Positions 1-13,040 of a stretch of DNA of 64,000 nt are shown in pieces (positions within the stretch are counted from its first letter, which is position 1; each line of letters begins with the position of its first letter). The notes beneath the pieces are model-generated. The model was not told the origin of the DNA, did no database searches, and saw nothing but the letters and a program-made list of their open reading frames with translations. The stretch covers positions 24,696,338-24,760,337 of the forward strand of contig CM060199.1 of NCBI GenBank assembly GCA_030562195.1, read 5' to 3'. The translations under genes were made by a program, and so were the position numbers. This stretch comes from Nipponacmea schrenckii (Eukaryota > Mollusca > Gastropoda > Lottiidae).

Positions 1-13
1 CTTAATATAATAT

Positions 14-104
14 AAAAATTAAACAAGACTTACCTGTAAGGTGAAGTTTGATTGGAATTATATAAATATATTATATAAAATAAGGTAAATCTTGTTTAAT
101 TTTT
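14..104. repeat. Inverted repeat (about 22-bp arms)
   Basis: Arms at 14-35 and 83-104 are imperfect reverse complements built around AAACAAGA and TCTTGTTT. They could form a hairpin with a loop of about 47 bases. It may be the end of an element cut by the window edge. Nothing else is recognisable in 1-410. Confidence 0.5.
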
Positions 105-570
105 AAATTATATCACAATAGATATGTAAAAGACGATATGAAGACGCCGGAACGTAACATAAATCCATCACACTTTCACCATCACGCTTTCCTGGAAACC
201 ATGACGTCATCGTACTTTCACTTTCATTCGAAAAATAGAGTTATGTCCCTTCAGTCACTAATGCATTTCTTTTCGGCAGAGGATATTTTCACTTCCTTAC
301 TTGTACGAAATATTTGAACATTACAAACGTTCAATCACTAGGTTCGGAACGTCTGGCACAGAGCAAAAATCTTCTAAGTATTAAGCTTTTGCTAGAAAAA
401 AAAAACAACAAAAACTAGAACTGTGAACAGTACTGAGAGTGGCAAACAACCCCTATAGGGCCACTTGATACAAGGTCACATGATATAGCCTTTTGAATTT
501 TTAAACACTCAAAACAAACTTTTTAACAACCATTATAAGCATATGTATGGACAGCTTAGCTCAAGTACAT

Positions 571-2211
571 TATTCAGGACTTAGTCCGCTAATTTATTTG
601 CCATCTATTTCCATGTTAAATCACAAAATTCAACCTTCTAGAACTTTTTCCAGAAATCTCGTTGAAAACTTTCTTATATGCCACATGAAAGCCAGGCCAA
701 TACTTGGTTTCTGTACAAAAATCCAATATAGCATGACCATGAAAATTTTGAACTAAACAAAATGAAAGTAAACCACTACATTTTATCAACATCCGCTTGA
801 CTGTCACTGCACACAAAACCACTATTTTTAGAAATAACCTTCCGACATTAAATTTCTCATTATCTCAGAAATTCTGAAAGAAAATGCAATTTCAGACATC
901 AAATTTCAAATCTAGACCAAAAATTAGTCCAAAATGGGCATGCAAACACCCCCAAAGGAAGGGAGAAAGAGGATTTCTAAAAATAGAACGGACTCAATTC
1001 GTATACAATCATTAGCATAAAATGTTTTAGTGGTCCGAGTCCTATATAGGGGGGCAATTTTTGTTCATTGTCTTAACTTGTTTTACAACATCTCAGGGTG
1101 AACCTGTCCAAAAATTATGCAAATAAACCCCAAAGTATGCAAATGACAGCGTTTTTACTGATGCACCTCTACCTCTATTTAGCCCTCTATAAGATATCAT
1201 TGATGGCGCGTCTTACACTAAATCAATCATAACTTTCTTATTTCTCTAAATAAATGAAATTTGTAAAGACTAATAAGTATTTTAACATAATTCCAGCCTA
1301 CAAACCCCAAAAAGGCAGAAAAAATGGCAACATTTGTTACCTAGTTGGCCATTCAATGTCTCTACACTCATTGTGACTGTTCCTGCTGAAATCTTCATAA
1401 TTATCATAAATTTGAGTTTGAAATTGCCCCAGAGATAATTCAGGCTGTTTTTACGGTCCAAAAAGCATTCTACATTCTCCTGATTCCAGGAAAAAGACAT
1501 ACCATACATTGAAGTGGACTTTCAGGGCAGCTATAGAAACTGTATTCTTGAGGTCTGAAAAATACATAAGAAAAACCAAATTTAAATGGTTGAAATAAGG
1601 AATATCTGCATTAGGAATTTTATTAGGACTCCATAGCCTCTTCAAAATGGCTTGTTTTACTAGATATTTAAAGTAGAAAGTGCAAAAAGGGAAAAAAAGG
1701 AATTTTTGAAAACTCAATACAATGCACTATGACAAGCCTATTGGCCATAGGCCCCAAAATAACGATTTCCAATATATGACCCAAAAATTCTAAATTTTCA
1801 CAAAAATTGAGAGATACCAACCTTTTTTGTAGTTTCCGTTCATAAAAAGGCCAAAATTATCAAAAAGCATGGTTGTTTTTGAGTATCAGCTCCAATATTC
1901 AGGACTTAGTCCGCTAATTTATTTGCCATCTATTTCCATGTTAAATCACAAAATTCAACCTTCTAGAACTTTTTCCAGAAATCTCGTTGAAAACTTTCTT
2001 ATATGCCACATGAAAGCCAGGCCAATACTTGGTTTCTGTACAAAAATCCAATATAGCATGACCATGAAAATTATGAACTAAACAAAATGAAAGTAAACCA
2101 CTACATTTTATCAACATCCGCTTGACTGTCACTGCACACAAAACCACTATTTTTAGAAATAACCTTCCGCCAATTAAATTTCTCATTATCTCAGAAATTC
2201 TGAAAGAAAAT
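571..2211. repeat. Direct repeat pair (315 bp, spaced 1.0 kb)
   Basis: Bases 571-885 and 1896-2211 are nearly identical and in the same orientation, offset by about 1325 bases. The last common bases are GAAAGAAAAT, after which the copies diverge. The spacer 886-1895 has no convincing coding potential. A partial tandem duplication inside the G element explains it best. An LTR pair is less likely, since no TG/CA ends or target duplication were seen. Confidence 0.75.
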
Positions 2212-2331
2212 CGGATAAAAATTAGGGAACTTATTAAAATTTTGCTGAATGTTACCGTTCTGTGATGACACATAAAGTATCACTTCCGGTTTGGATTTTT
2301 TATTCTAAAAGGGTTCTAATTATGCCTGATA

Positions 2332-2805
2332 TGAGAGCGCAGCTCTCTCGACGGCGAAGCCGGTTCGCTCTCTCTTATGGTAACATGTATACATGGATAT
2401 GCATCAGAAGAACTTTGCACCACTGGTAGTAAAAAAAGAAAAAAAAAGATGGCCGCCATGGGGGCTGCCATGTTTGTTTACAGCTAGGTCGCAGTCAATC
2501 AAGGTAGTCCCGAAGTGAATATTCTGGAATTCTTAAAATAAATTACATTTCTTTCACAAACACTAAAATAGATGTTTTGTACCCTATTTAAACTTTACGT
2601 TTAATCTTAATTTTTCCTGAATGTTCTATGCGGAATTCCATAAACAAGTTTATCTCAATAAGAGTTGTTGTCTTGCCATCGAAATTATGTTGACAGGGCG
2701 TTTTCTGACGTCACATGCTATTTATGACGTCGAAATTTATCAATGAATGACATTATTTTGCGTATTCATTGTCATTATTATCAATAGCCCTAGTCTGCGC
2801 TCTCA
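2332..2805. mobile_element. Short TIR element inserted in a G element
   Basis: An 11-bp perfect terminal inverted repeat is present: TGAGAGCGCAG (2332-2342) and CTGCGCTCTCA (2795-2805). The homologous plus-strand copy near 20355-20400 lacks this segment, reading directly from a sequence equivalent to GCCTGATA into GTATATATG. The inserted DNA therefore runs from about 2332 to about 2832, with some 26 bases beyond the right TIR. The left end is also rich in short GAGAGCG/CGCTCTC inverted repeats (2333-2375). No ORF and no clear target duplication were seen, so the class is undetermined. Confidence 0.6.
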
Positions 2806-3238
2806 TTCAAGGTCATGCCTTATTCATATTAGTATATATGTATAGCTTTTGTACTGATTTCTTACATACACCGGAAGCTGGGTGACACAACGCGGTTCTA
2901 AAAATCCGGAAGTTCTCACGCAAGAACCGGAAGTGGTAAAAACATTTTTATGATGCGGTTTTATTTCTATAGGCGACTTCTCTATATTCTGTAATTTTCA
3001 AAGCGATCGGATAATTAGCAACAAATTTATGCAATTATTCAATTATTATTATGCAATTACTAACTACTGACGCGTAAAAATTTTAGTTTTATATATTCAT
3101 TTTCTATTCCAGTACGTATCTTATCGTATTTTTCAAACCAAATGTCTATACCATTTTCGAGTTTGGCTAGGGAGCTTCCCGAAAAAAAAAAAAGTCTAAT
3201 GAAAACAAAGAGTGGCAAATTTCTAATTTGCCACTCAA

Positions 3239-5106
3239 CTAGAGCCGTACGCCTACCGGCACTGAAGCAGTGCGTTGTATTACGGAAATACAGCATTAAG
3301 AAATAAAAAAAATGCTCTTAGACGTTGAGAAAGGTGTTTTACAAAACGTTGAAAGAAAAACAATTCGTGGCCTAACAGACATAACACCTTATTTGAGATT
3401 ATAAATTGATTTTAGATTTCATTAACTTTCCAGATCGTTAAAACTTTTAATCTGTTTATTTATTATTTAACATCTATCTTAATTAAGGAATTAAGGTGGT
3501 AATAACATTTGTAACAAGTTGCCAAGGTACAACATATAGACATCAAAGTAACAGCTCGGCTTTACATCTTTAAGAGTGTATATTATAGAGTTGCGTCCCT
3601 AGGAACACTGTTCCACTCAACTGTACATTATTGTTGCTTTAGAGATATAACTTAAAATTCTAAAAGGTTGTAATTGGATTGCTGTAGATCGCCCAAACGC
3701 TACGTACATTAAACAGACCGTTTTATAAGAAAAATTCGCAATGCCGATAAAATCCTAAGTATAAATCTAAATAAAGTTAAATATATCATTGGATAGATCT
3801 TCTCGAGGCCTATCACATCTGTTCAGGTTAAAAGATCGCCAAGGTCAACGTCACAATATACAACCCCTAAAAGTTTTTAAAAAAATTAATCGTAAAAAAA
3901 TCAAAATCAAAATTCAAAAATCGGTTTCCATATATATTTCGACAATCGGTTATAGATTCTATACACAACAAAATAACACAAAGCGAATTATCCCCCCAGA
4001 CCCTATTTCGATTAAAGAAAAAAACGCACAGTTAGTAAAGAAGAAATTACAAAATTTTGAAATTTTTAAACGCGAATTTTGATTAAATTACAAAGTGTGA
4101 TATATTAATGGAAAGATGAGATTAAGCGTTAGAAGAATATGTGATAAATTCTGTCCTATGTGAATTAAGTCACGTGATAGAGCTCTTTAAAGTTAAAATT
4201 CGCGAATTTCAATTGGCTGCAAAACAGGAAGTAAACATCGGACAGAAAAAGTGAAGATACCATTGGGTAGATATAATCAAGGGCAATAACTTTTGTTCAG
4301 GTCCAAAGGTCAAGGTCGTGAAATATGAACCTTGAAAGTTTTGACAATTACTGAAAAATTTCAACCGAAAATAAAAGAAACGACCGGAAATAAAAGAAAA
4401 GCAAAGGTAAAGTTCAAAAATCATTTCGCATACATTTTTGCACAATCGATTGATGTTTCTAGATAATCTAAAATTATGCAAATTAGTTTTAACCCTGAGG
4501 CCCCATTTATAGTTTTACAAAAGTTATTCATATCAAGATGGCGGCTGATCCGTTACTTCCGGTTCGGATTTTCTTAATTTAGCATCATCAAATAAACAAT
4601 TGTAACTAATTGCAACAAAAAAATTTAAAATATCTTTAATATTCCGGAAGTGAAAATTTCAACTTTGATAGCAAATAACACCAAAACCGGAAGTGATATC
4701 GAAATTTTGAACATTTATTATATTTCACAATCCGAATGTCTATATATCTGTAAATGTTCAGATCGATCAAAATAAAATTGTAGAAGTGGACAAAACCGCA
4801 GAAATTAAAATTGAAAAAGTCAGCGACCAAGTTGGGAAATGCATAATTCTTAAATTGTTATCTTGTAAACAAAGATTGGAAGTAATAAAAAAAAACGCGA
4901 TCAAGATTGATTAAAAACTGGCGTGACAAATGAGAAAAAACCTAAAGTTAGTCATAGCGCCGTACGTCATTTCCGGTTGGACAAAATGGCGTCAAAATAC
5001 ATTCATATGATTTGAATTCGGGGGTTTTCCAAGATAAATGTCAACAGTTCATATGTGGTTTTTGTAGTTTTGGCTGGGCGCGATGGGAGGAATTCGAAAA
5101 AAAAAA
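3239..5106 (-). mobile_element. Helentron-like element, family F, cap-less body
   Basis: On the minus strand the body begins directly with a T run and CGAATTCC (from about 5106). It ends with the F-type subterminal repeat (complement of GCAGTGCGTT, 3268-3276), a CCG/CGG hairpin and CTAG (3239-3242), then TT and the G-family cap. Internal blocks shared with the H family on the opposite strand are an ETS-like CCGGAAGT, an AAGATGGCGGC block at 4535-4550, the 'GAGGCCCCAT' block and AGGTCA runs. No ORF is supported. Confidence 0.55.
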
Positions 5107-6696
5107 TAGATCCCCAGGCTTCGCGAGGTTCTGACGCAGTGCGTAGCAGTTTTGATATACGCTTTTTATTTTACCCCACAAAGTATCAGTGGGATAGTAA
5201 CATTATTTTACAGACTATAAGTCTTTTTATTTCAAAGCATAATTGGTTCGCTGAAACTCGTGTTATGTAGATCGCCCAAACGCATAATTCAACAAACAGC
5301 TTTTAACGATGGTATCAAATGGTGATAAAACGAAAAGTATACATCATGTACACAACAAAATATAATATATCTATGGATAGATCTTATCGAAAGCTATCAC
5401 ATTTGTGCTGCTTACATGGTCACAAAAGGTCAAGGTTAAAATATGCGACCATTCGTAGTTTTTATATAATACTATTAGTTAAAATATCAAAATCAAAATT
5501 CAAAAATCGGTTTCCAAATATAATTCAGGAATCGATATTACATTCTATAGACATCAAAATTACACGAATCGGAGCATCTTCAGAGGCCCCTTTTCGATTT
5601 AAAGCAAATTACGCATAGTTAGTAGAGAAGAAAATAAAAAAAATATGTGGTATTATATATCATTATTAAGAGCAGATAAACTGGAATAAGATTCAATGGG
5701 AATTTTTGTTATTTATAAATTAGTTCACGTGACAGAGCTTGTTAAAAATAAAAATCACAAATTTCAATCGGCTATAAAACCGGAAATAATCATCGGACAA
5801 CACAAATGAATATATCAGTGGATAGATATCAACAAGGGCAATAAATCGTGTTCGGGTCACAAGGTCACCAAAGGTCATGGTCACGAAATATGGACCTTTA
5901 AAGTTTTGGTCATTACCAAAAAAATTAAAATGGAAATAAAAGAAAATTAAAATCGAAATTCAACAATCGGCTCCCAAATATGATTGAGCAATCGACTCTA
6001 GTCATAAGATATGAACAAATAACAAAAATCGCTTTATCCCCTGAGGCCCCATTTTGAATTTTACAAAAGTTTGACATTTCAATATGTCGGCTTATCTTTT
6101 GCTTCCGATCCAGATTTTTTCATCTTCGTTTTTGTGAATGACTATGTCTAGCATATTGCAAAAAGAATTTTTGAAATATGTCAAGAATTCCGGAAGTGGA
6201 TTGTTAAAATTTACAAGCAAATAACGTCGAATCCGGAAGATATGTCGAAAATTTGAAAGATAATTTTAGATCGCATTAAAAATGCCTATCTACCTGTAGG
6301 TTTTAGGGTGAATTGAAATAAAATTGCACAAATTAAAAGAAAAACGCAAATATTGAAATGAAAAAAGTCAGCTACAAAAGTAATGATATTAGCAGTTTTA
6401 AACTGCAGTTATGTAGTTAACAGTTTAAAGAAGCTAGCAAAAGAAGTTCTGTCAAAATCAGTTAAATATAGAGGTAATAAACAACAAAAACCAAATAAAC
6501 GCCATTGTCCACAGCTAGTTTCCGGTTGCTCTAAATGACGTCATTTTACATTAAACAAATACAAGTCACGCAGTTTGAATAAGCAATAGCAACAGGTAGT
6601 TTGTGGCAAGTTGCCTTCTTAGAAAACAATCGAGGGTAAAATTAAAAAAAAAAAAGACATTTCGGAAACAAAGCAGGGCGTTGATGAACGCACTGC
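5107..6696 (-). mobile_element. Helentron-like element, family F, capped
   Basis: On the minus strand it starts at a hairpin cap (6673-6696, arms GCAGTGCGTT / AACGCCCTGC, one mismatch), then a TTTGTTTCC-type motif and a T run. It ends at a subterminal ACGCACTGC (complement at 5136-5144), a weak CC/GG hairpin and TCTAT, running into the T run of the next body. Sequence inside is diverged from the neighbouring F bodies but syntenic in its CCGGAAGT and AGGTCA blocks. It is non-coding. Confidence 0.5.
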
Positions 6697-6698
6697 AA

Positions 6699-9498
6699 CT
6701 AGAGCCGTACACCTAACGACACTGAAGTAGTGCGTTGCATCCAGGGATTCGTTCGTTAAGCAAAAGACAGAAAGGGTTTATGAAAACATAAATGTGCATT
6801 ATACATGTAATTGGATTTGGATTTCATAACAAACGCTCCCATACCCCCACTCCTTTTCCCCCTTTCCCCTTCCCCAGCCTTAGCCCTCTTCATCCATTAA
6901 TATAGATAATAAGTTAAATCATAATAAAAAATGGATAGAGGGTCGTTTAATCTAAAAAGATATCCGGATCGCCGAAACTCATATTTTGTAAATCGCCCAA
7001 ACGCAGAGAATAATATCCAATAGATTGTTTTATATATTAAATTCGCAATTTTCAGATGGCGATGAAACCAAAAGTACACACCGTACAACATTGCATTGGA
7101 TAGACAATGTCGATAGCTATATACTTTGTACAAATCAAAAGGTCACTAATGGTTTAAGTTGTCGTAAGTCGCCAAGGTATAACATTGAGACACCACATAA
7201 TAACGCGGCTTAAGATTTTAAAATTTATATTGAATAGAGTTCCGTCCCTTAGACCACTATTCCATTCAACTGTATATTATTATTGCATAAGAGATACAAT
7301 TTAAAATTCTAAAGGTTGTAATTTATTATTTAAAAAATCTTATTATGTATTCCAATTTTATGATAATAAGCGAATTTTTTAATCAAACTCTTGGTACTCT
7401 TTATTCATTGGAATGTGAGATTTTGAGATAAATATGGTGCCTTTTGAAAAATGGCCAATTTTTGTACAGTCCACAGTGATGGTGGGGGTACAGATATTTT
7501 GATGGAATTGGCAAAATCTCAACAACATGGTTTCTTCAGACCTGTAAATATATCGAAAATTCCAATATAATAGTATTTTCATGCCAAGCTTAGTTACTGG
7601 CCAGTTAGAGATGAGGACTCTTCATGGCCAATTTTTGAAAAATTGCCAAATTTTAACAGTCCACGCTGATGGTGGTGGAGCATTAAGGTCTGAGGCCACT
7701 ATTTGTTTGGGATTCTGCCAATTCCATCAAAAATTATGCCCCAACACCATCAGCGTGAACTTTTCTAACATTGTTCATTTTTTCAAAAATTGGCCATGAA
7801 GAGTCTTAATCACTGACTGGCCAGTAACAAAGTTTGGCATAAAAATACTATTTCTTTGAAATTTTTGATTTATTCACAGGTATGAAGGCACCATGTGGTT
7901 AGGATTCTGTCTATTAAAAAATTGGCCATATTTAAAAAAATGGCCTTGAAGAGTTTTCATCACTGACTGACCAGTAACAAAGTTTGGCATAAAAATACTA
8001 TTATATTGGAATTTTAGATATATTCACACGTCTGAAGAAACCATGTAATTGGGACTTTGTCAATTCCATCAAAATATCTGCCCCCCCCCCAACCATCACT
8101 GTGGACTGTACAAAAATTGGCCATTTTTCAAAACATTATAGGCACCATATTTATCTCAAAATCTCACATTCCAATGAATAAAGAGTACCAAGAGTTTGAT
8201 TAAAAACTTTTTATCATAAAATTGGAATACATAATAAGATTTTGTACTTTGTACACAGCCACTGGCCGGCCATAAAAATTGGCCAGACAAATAGGGACGA
8301 GGTCCTAACTCAAATCGAGCAGCGCCACTTGTCATAATGATATCGTTCTCATGAAATGCGGGAAATGTTTTTCAACTTTTGTTCGGTAAACTTCATTCAG
8401 GGTTATGAAGTGGGCATTATTAGTTCGGCTTGATCGTTAATTTGTTCGGTAATATTCTTTATTCGAATGATAAATTTTTAACAACAAATTATTGATTTAG
8501 CGAACAAATGTCAAATTAAGCGTACAAATGTTGATTTTACTGTACAGATATTTGACACCGAATTATTCATTAAGAATGATTAATTTTGGCAGGGATTGTC
8601 TTCCATAGTAATTTCCTTCCAAATATTCCATATTTACATCAACCACAACAGGAAGTAAACCACAATTTCATTTATTTAACATATATTATAACTTTGAATC
8701 ATTTTAACTAGATGTAGAACGATTAAACTAAAAAATAAATTCGGATCGCTGAAACTCATATCTTGTACATCGCCATTAAACAGATTGTTTTGTAGAAAAA
8801 TTCGCAATTTTCAAATGGCGATAAAAGCGGAAGTATACATCTTACAATAAAGCTTTATAGATCATTGGATAGAACCTCTCGAGAGCTATCACTAAGTACA
8901 GGTCAAAAATTCGACAAATGTTAACGTCACAATATACGACCCATTTAAGATTTTAATGTAAAAAAAATCAAAATCGAAATCAAAATCAAAAAATCGGTTT
9001 CCATATATATTTCGGCAATCGGTTATAGATTCTATATACATCAAAATAACACAAATCGAATTATCCCCCGAGACCTATTTCGATTTAAAGAAAAACACGC
9101 ACAGTTAGTATAGAAGAAATAAAATTGCACAAATTAAAAGAAAAACGCAAATATTGAAATAAAAAAAAGTCAGCTACAAAAGTAATGATATTAGCAGTTT
9201 TAAACTGCAGTTATGTAGTTAACAGTTTAAAGAAGCTAGCAAAAGAAGTTCTGTCAAAATCAGTTAAATATAGAGGTAATAAACAACAAAAACCAAATAA
9301 ACGCCATTGTCCACAGCTAGTTTCCGGTTGCTCTAAATGACGTCATTTTACATTAAACAAATACAAGTCACGCAGTTTGAATAAGCAATAGCAACAGGTA
9401 GTTTGTGGCAAGTTGCCTTCTTAGAAAACAATCGAGGGTAAAATTAAAAAAAAAAAAGACATTTCGGAAACAAAGCAGGGCGTTGATGAACGCACTGC
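6699..9498 (-). mobile_element. Helentron-like element, family F, capped (duplicated copy 1)
   Basis: On the minus strand the cap hairpin lies at 9475-9498. The 3' end has the subterminal repeat (complement of GTAGTGCGTT, 6727-6736) and CTAG at 6699-6702, abutting the next cap. A large fold-back element (7335-8243) is inserted inside. The unit is about 2.8 kb, the same length as the tandem duplication period here, so one whole element unit has been duplicated. Confidence 0.55.
7335..8243. mobile_element. Fold-back element, copy 1
   Basis: The outer arms of about 250 bp (7335-7590 and 7985-8243) are imperfect inverted repeats. They include ATTATGTATTCCAATTTTAT and its complement, and ACAGTCCACAGTGATGG with its complement. 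The interior is itself built of inverted and direct blocks containing GGCCAATTTTT, ACTGGCCAGT and TTTGGCATAAAAATACTA. No transposase ORF is visible. It is probably a non-autonomous TIR/fold-back element inserted in the F element before the tandem duplication. Confidence 0.65.
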
Positions 9499-9500
9499 AA

Positions 9501-12500
9501 CTAGAGCCGTACACCTAACGACACTGAAGTAGTGCGTTGCATCCAGGGATTCGTTCGTTAAGCAAAAGACAGAAAGGGTTTATGAAAACATAAATGTGCA
9601 TTATACATGTAATTGGATTTGGATTTCATAACAAACGCTCCCATACCCCCACTCCTTTTCCCCCTTTCCCCTTCCCCAGCCTTACCCCCTCTTCATCCAT
9701 TAATATAGATAATAAGTTAAATCATAATAAAAAATGGATAGAGGGTCGTTTAATCTAAAAAGATATCCGGATCGCCGAAACTCATATTTTGTAAATCGCC
9801 CAAACGCAGAGAATAATATCCAATAGATTGTTTTATATATTAAATTCGCAATTTTCAGATGGCGATGAAACCAAAAGTACACACCGTACAACATTGCATT
9901 GGATAGACAATGTCGATAGCTATATACTTTGTACAAATCAAAAGGTCACTAATGGTTTAAGTTGTCGTAAGTCGCCAAGGTATAACTTTTGAGACACCAC
10001 ATAATAACGCGGCTTAAGATTTTAAAATTTATATTGAATAGAGTTCCGTCCCTTAGACCACTATTCCATTCAACTGTATATTATTATTGCATAAGAGATA
10101 CAATTTAAAATTCTAAAGGTTGTAATTTATTATTTAAAAAATCTTATTATGTATTCCAATTTTATGATAATAAGCGAATTTTTTAATCAAACTCTTGGTA
10201 CTCTTTATTCATTGGAATGTGAGATTTTGAGATAAATATGGTGCCTTTTGAAAAATGGCCAATTTTTGTACAGTCCACAGTGATGGGGGGGGGTACAGAT
10301 ATTTTGATGGAATTGGCAAAATCTCAACAACATGGTTTCTTCAGACCTGTAAATATATCGAAAATTCCAATATAATAGTATTTTCATGCCAAGCTTAGTT
10401 ACTGGCCAGTTAGAGATGAGGACTCTTCATGGCCAATTTTTGAAAAATTCCCAAAATTTTAACAGCCCCACGCTGATGGTGGTGGAGCATTAAGGTCTGA
10501 GGCCACTATTTGTTTGGGATTCTGCCAATTCCATCAAAAATTATGCCCCAACACCATCAGCGTGAACTTTTCTAACATTGTTCATTTTTTCAAAAATTGG
10601 CCATGAAGAGTCTTAATCACTGACTGGCCAGTAACAAAGTTTGGCATAAAAATACTATTTCTTTGAAATTTTTGATTTATTCACAGGTATGAAGGCACCA
10701 TGTGGTTAGGATTCTGTCTATTAAAAAATTGGCCATATTTAAAAAAATGGCCTTGAAGAGTTTTCATCACTGACTGACCAGTAACAAAGTTTGGCATAAA
10801 AATACTATTATATTGGAATTTTAGATATATTCACACGTCTGAAGAAACCATGTAATTGGGACTTTGTCAATTCCATCAAAATATCTGCCCCCCCCCCCCA
10901 ACCATCACTGTGGACTGTACAAAAATTGGCCATTTTTCAAAACATTATAGGCACCATATTTATCTCAAAATCTCACATTCCAATGAATAAAGAGTACCAA
11001 GAGTTTGATTAAAAACTTTTTATCATAAAATTGGAATACATAATAAGATTTTGTACTTTGTACACAGCCACTGGCCGGCCATAAAAATTGGCCAGACAAA
11101 TAGGGACGAGGTCCTAACTCAAATCGAGCAGCGCCACTTGTCATAATGATATCGTTCTCATGAAATGCGGGAAATGTTTTTCAACTTTTGTTCGGTAAAC
11201 TTCATTCAGGGTTATGAAGTGGGCATTATTAGTTCGGCTTGATCGTTAATTTGTTCGGTAATATTCTTTATTCGAATGATAAATTTTTAACAACAAATTA
11301 TTGATTTAGCGAACAAATGTCAAATTAAGCGTACAAATGTTGATTTTACTGTACAGATATTTGACACCGAATTATTCATTAAGAATGATTAATTTTGGCA
11401 GGGATTGTCTTCCATAGTAATTTCCTTCCAAATATTCCATATTTACATCAACCACAACAGGAAGTAAACCACAATTTCATTTATTTAACATATATTATAA
11501 CTTTGAATCATTTTAACTAGATGTAGAACGATTAAACTAAAAAATAAATTCGGATCGCTGAAACTCATATCTTGTACATCGCCATTAAACAGATTGTTTT
11601 GTAGAAAAATTCGCAATTTTCAAATGGCGATAAAAGCGGAAGTATACATCTTACAATAAAGCTTTATAGATCATTGGATAGAACCTCTCGAGAGCTATCA
11701 CTAAGTACAGGTCAAAAATTCGACAAATGTTAACGTCACAATATACGACCCATTTAAGATTTTAATGTAAAAAAAATCAAAATCGAAATCAAAATCAAAA
11801 AATCGGTTTCCATATATATTTCGGCAATCGGTTATAGATTCTATATACATCAAAATAACACAAATCGAATTATCCCCCGAGACCTATTTCGATTTAAAGA
11901 AAAACACGCACAGTTAGTATAGAAGAAATTACAAAATTTTGAAATTTTTAAACGCGCAATTTTGATTAAAATACCAAGTGTGATATATTAATAGAAAGAT
12001 GAGATTAAGCGTAAAAGGAATATGTAAGAAATTCTGTCCTATGTAAATTACGTGATAGAGCTCTTTAAAGTTAAAATTCATGATTTTCAATTGGCTGCAA
12101 AACCGGAAGTAAACATCGGATAACAAAAGTGAAGATACCATTGGCCAGATATAATCAAGGGCAATAACTTTTGTTCAGGTCAAAAGGTCAAGGTCGCAAA
12201 ATATGAACCTTGAAAGTTTTGACAATTACTGGAAAATTTCAACCGGAAATAAAAAAAAAAGCAACAGCGAAATTCAAAAACCCCTTTTCCATACTTTTTG
12301 CGCAATCGATGGATGTTTTTAGGAAATCTAAAATTATGCAAATTAGATTTAACCCTGAGGCCCAATTTTGAGTTTTACAAAACTAAGTCATTTCAAGATG
12401 ACGTCTGATACGTTACTTCCGGTTCGGATTTTTTTAAATAAGCATCATTTAATAGACAACTGTAATTGCAAAAGATTTTTTAAAAAAATATCTTCAATAT

Positions 12501-13040
12501 TCCGGAAGTGCAAAATTCAACTTTAAAAGCAATTAACTTTAAAACCGGAAGTGATATCGAAATTTTGAAAATTAATTATGGTTCGCAATCAAAATGTCTA
12601 TATATCTGTAAGTTTCAAATCGATCGAAAAAATCAAACTGTAGAAGTTAGAAAATGCTAAAAATTAAAAATTCAAAAAGTCAGCTACAAAGTTGGGAAAT
12701 GTACAATTCTTAAATTGCTATATTTTAGAACTAAGTTCAATTTAGTTATCTAAGAAAGAACGATCAAAATCGGATCAAAAATAAAGCCGCAAATTGAAAA
12801 AAAAAACAAAGAAAAACGCTACGTCATTTCCTGTTGGAAAAAATGCATCAAATTACATTCATAACATTACTTTCACGAGTTCTACAAAAAAATCGAAGGC
12901 TCGAATTCATAGCATATGTTGCTTTGGCTGGGCGCTCTGGGAAGAATTCAAAAAAAAAACCCCAAAAAAAACATTTCGAAAACAAAGCAGTGCGGTCGAT
13001 GAACGCAAAAAAAAAAAAAAAAAACTTTTTCACGCACTGC
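9501..13040 (-). mobile_element. Helentron-like element, family F, capped (duplicated copy 2)
   Basis: On the minus strand it begins at a damaged cap (GCAGTGCG at 12987-12994 and CGCACTGC at 13033-13040, separated by an A run of about 20) and ends at CTAG 9501-9504 with the F subterminal repeat just inside. It includes a second copy of the fold-back element (10138-11051). The lysine-rich translations near 12.8-13.1 kb come from A runs and are not genes. A further cap-like trace (CTGCTTTGGTTTCG on the minus strand) lies near 13060-13080, so two caps may be stacked here. Confidence 0.5.
10138..11051. mobile_element. Fold-back element, copy 2
   Basis: This is the duplicate of the 7335-8243 fold-back element, carried in the second copy of the 2.8-kb tandem duplication. 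It differs by a few homopolymer bases and substitutions. Confidence 0.65.

Larger units (their letters stand above)
415..3236 (-). mobile_element. Helentron-like non-autonomous element, family G (copy 1)
   Basis: Read on the minus strand, the element starts with a 10-bp stem hairpin (GAGTGGCAAA / TTTGCCACTC, 3210-3236), then a GTTTTC motif and a T run. It ends with a subterminal copy of the cap arm (437-446), a hairpin around ACAGT/ACTGT (418-434) and CTAG (415-418). It carries no credible ORF. Its first ~400 bases (minus strand) match the plus-strand copy at 19968-21250 closely, which supports one family in two orientations. This copy is longer because of an inserted TIR element (2332-2805) and a 315-bp direct repeat. 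The assignment to Helentron/Helitron2-type elements rests on architecture alone; no Rep/helicase is present. Confidence 0.6.
6315..11924. repeat. 2.8-kb near-identical tandem duplication
   Basis: Copy 1 (about 6315-9118) and copy 2 (about 9119-11924) are offset by about 2803-2806 bases. They differ only by a few substitutions and homopolymer lengths, such as the C run near 8083 versus 10888. All three breakpoints carry GAAAT. The near identity implies a very recent duplication, unequal crossover between tandem elements, or an assembly artefact. Confidence 0.9.

Noticed and set aside
571..2211. LTR pair around a short element
   Set aside because: There are no TG/CA ends, target duplication, primer site or coding sequence between the 315-bp repeats.
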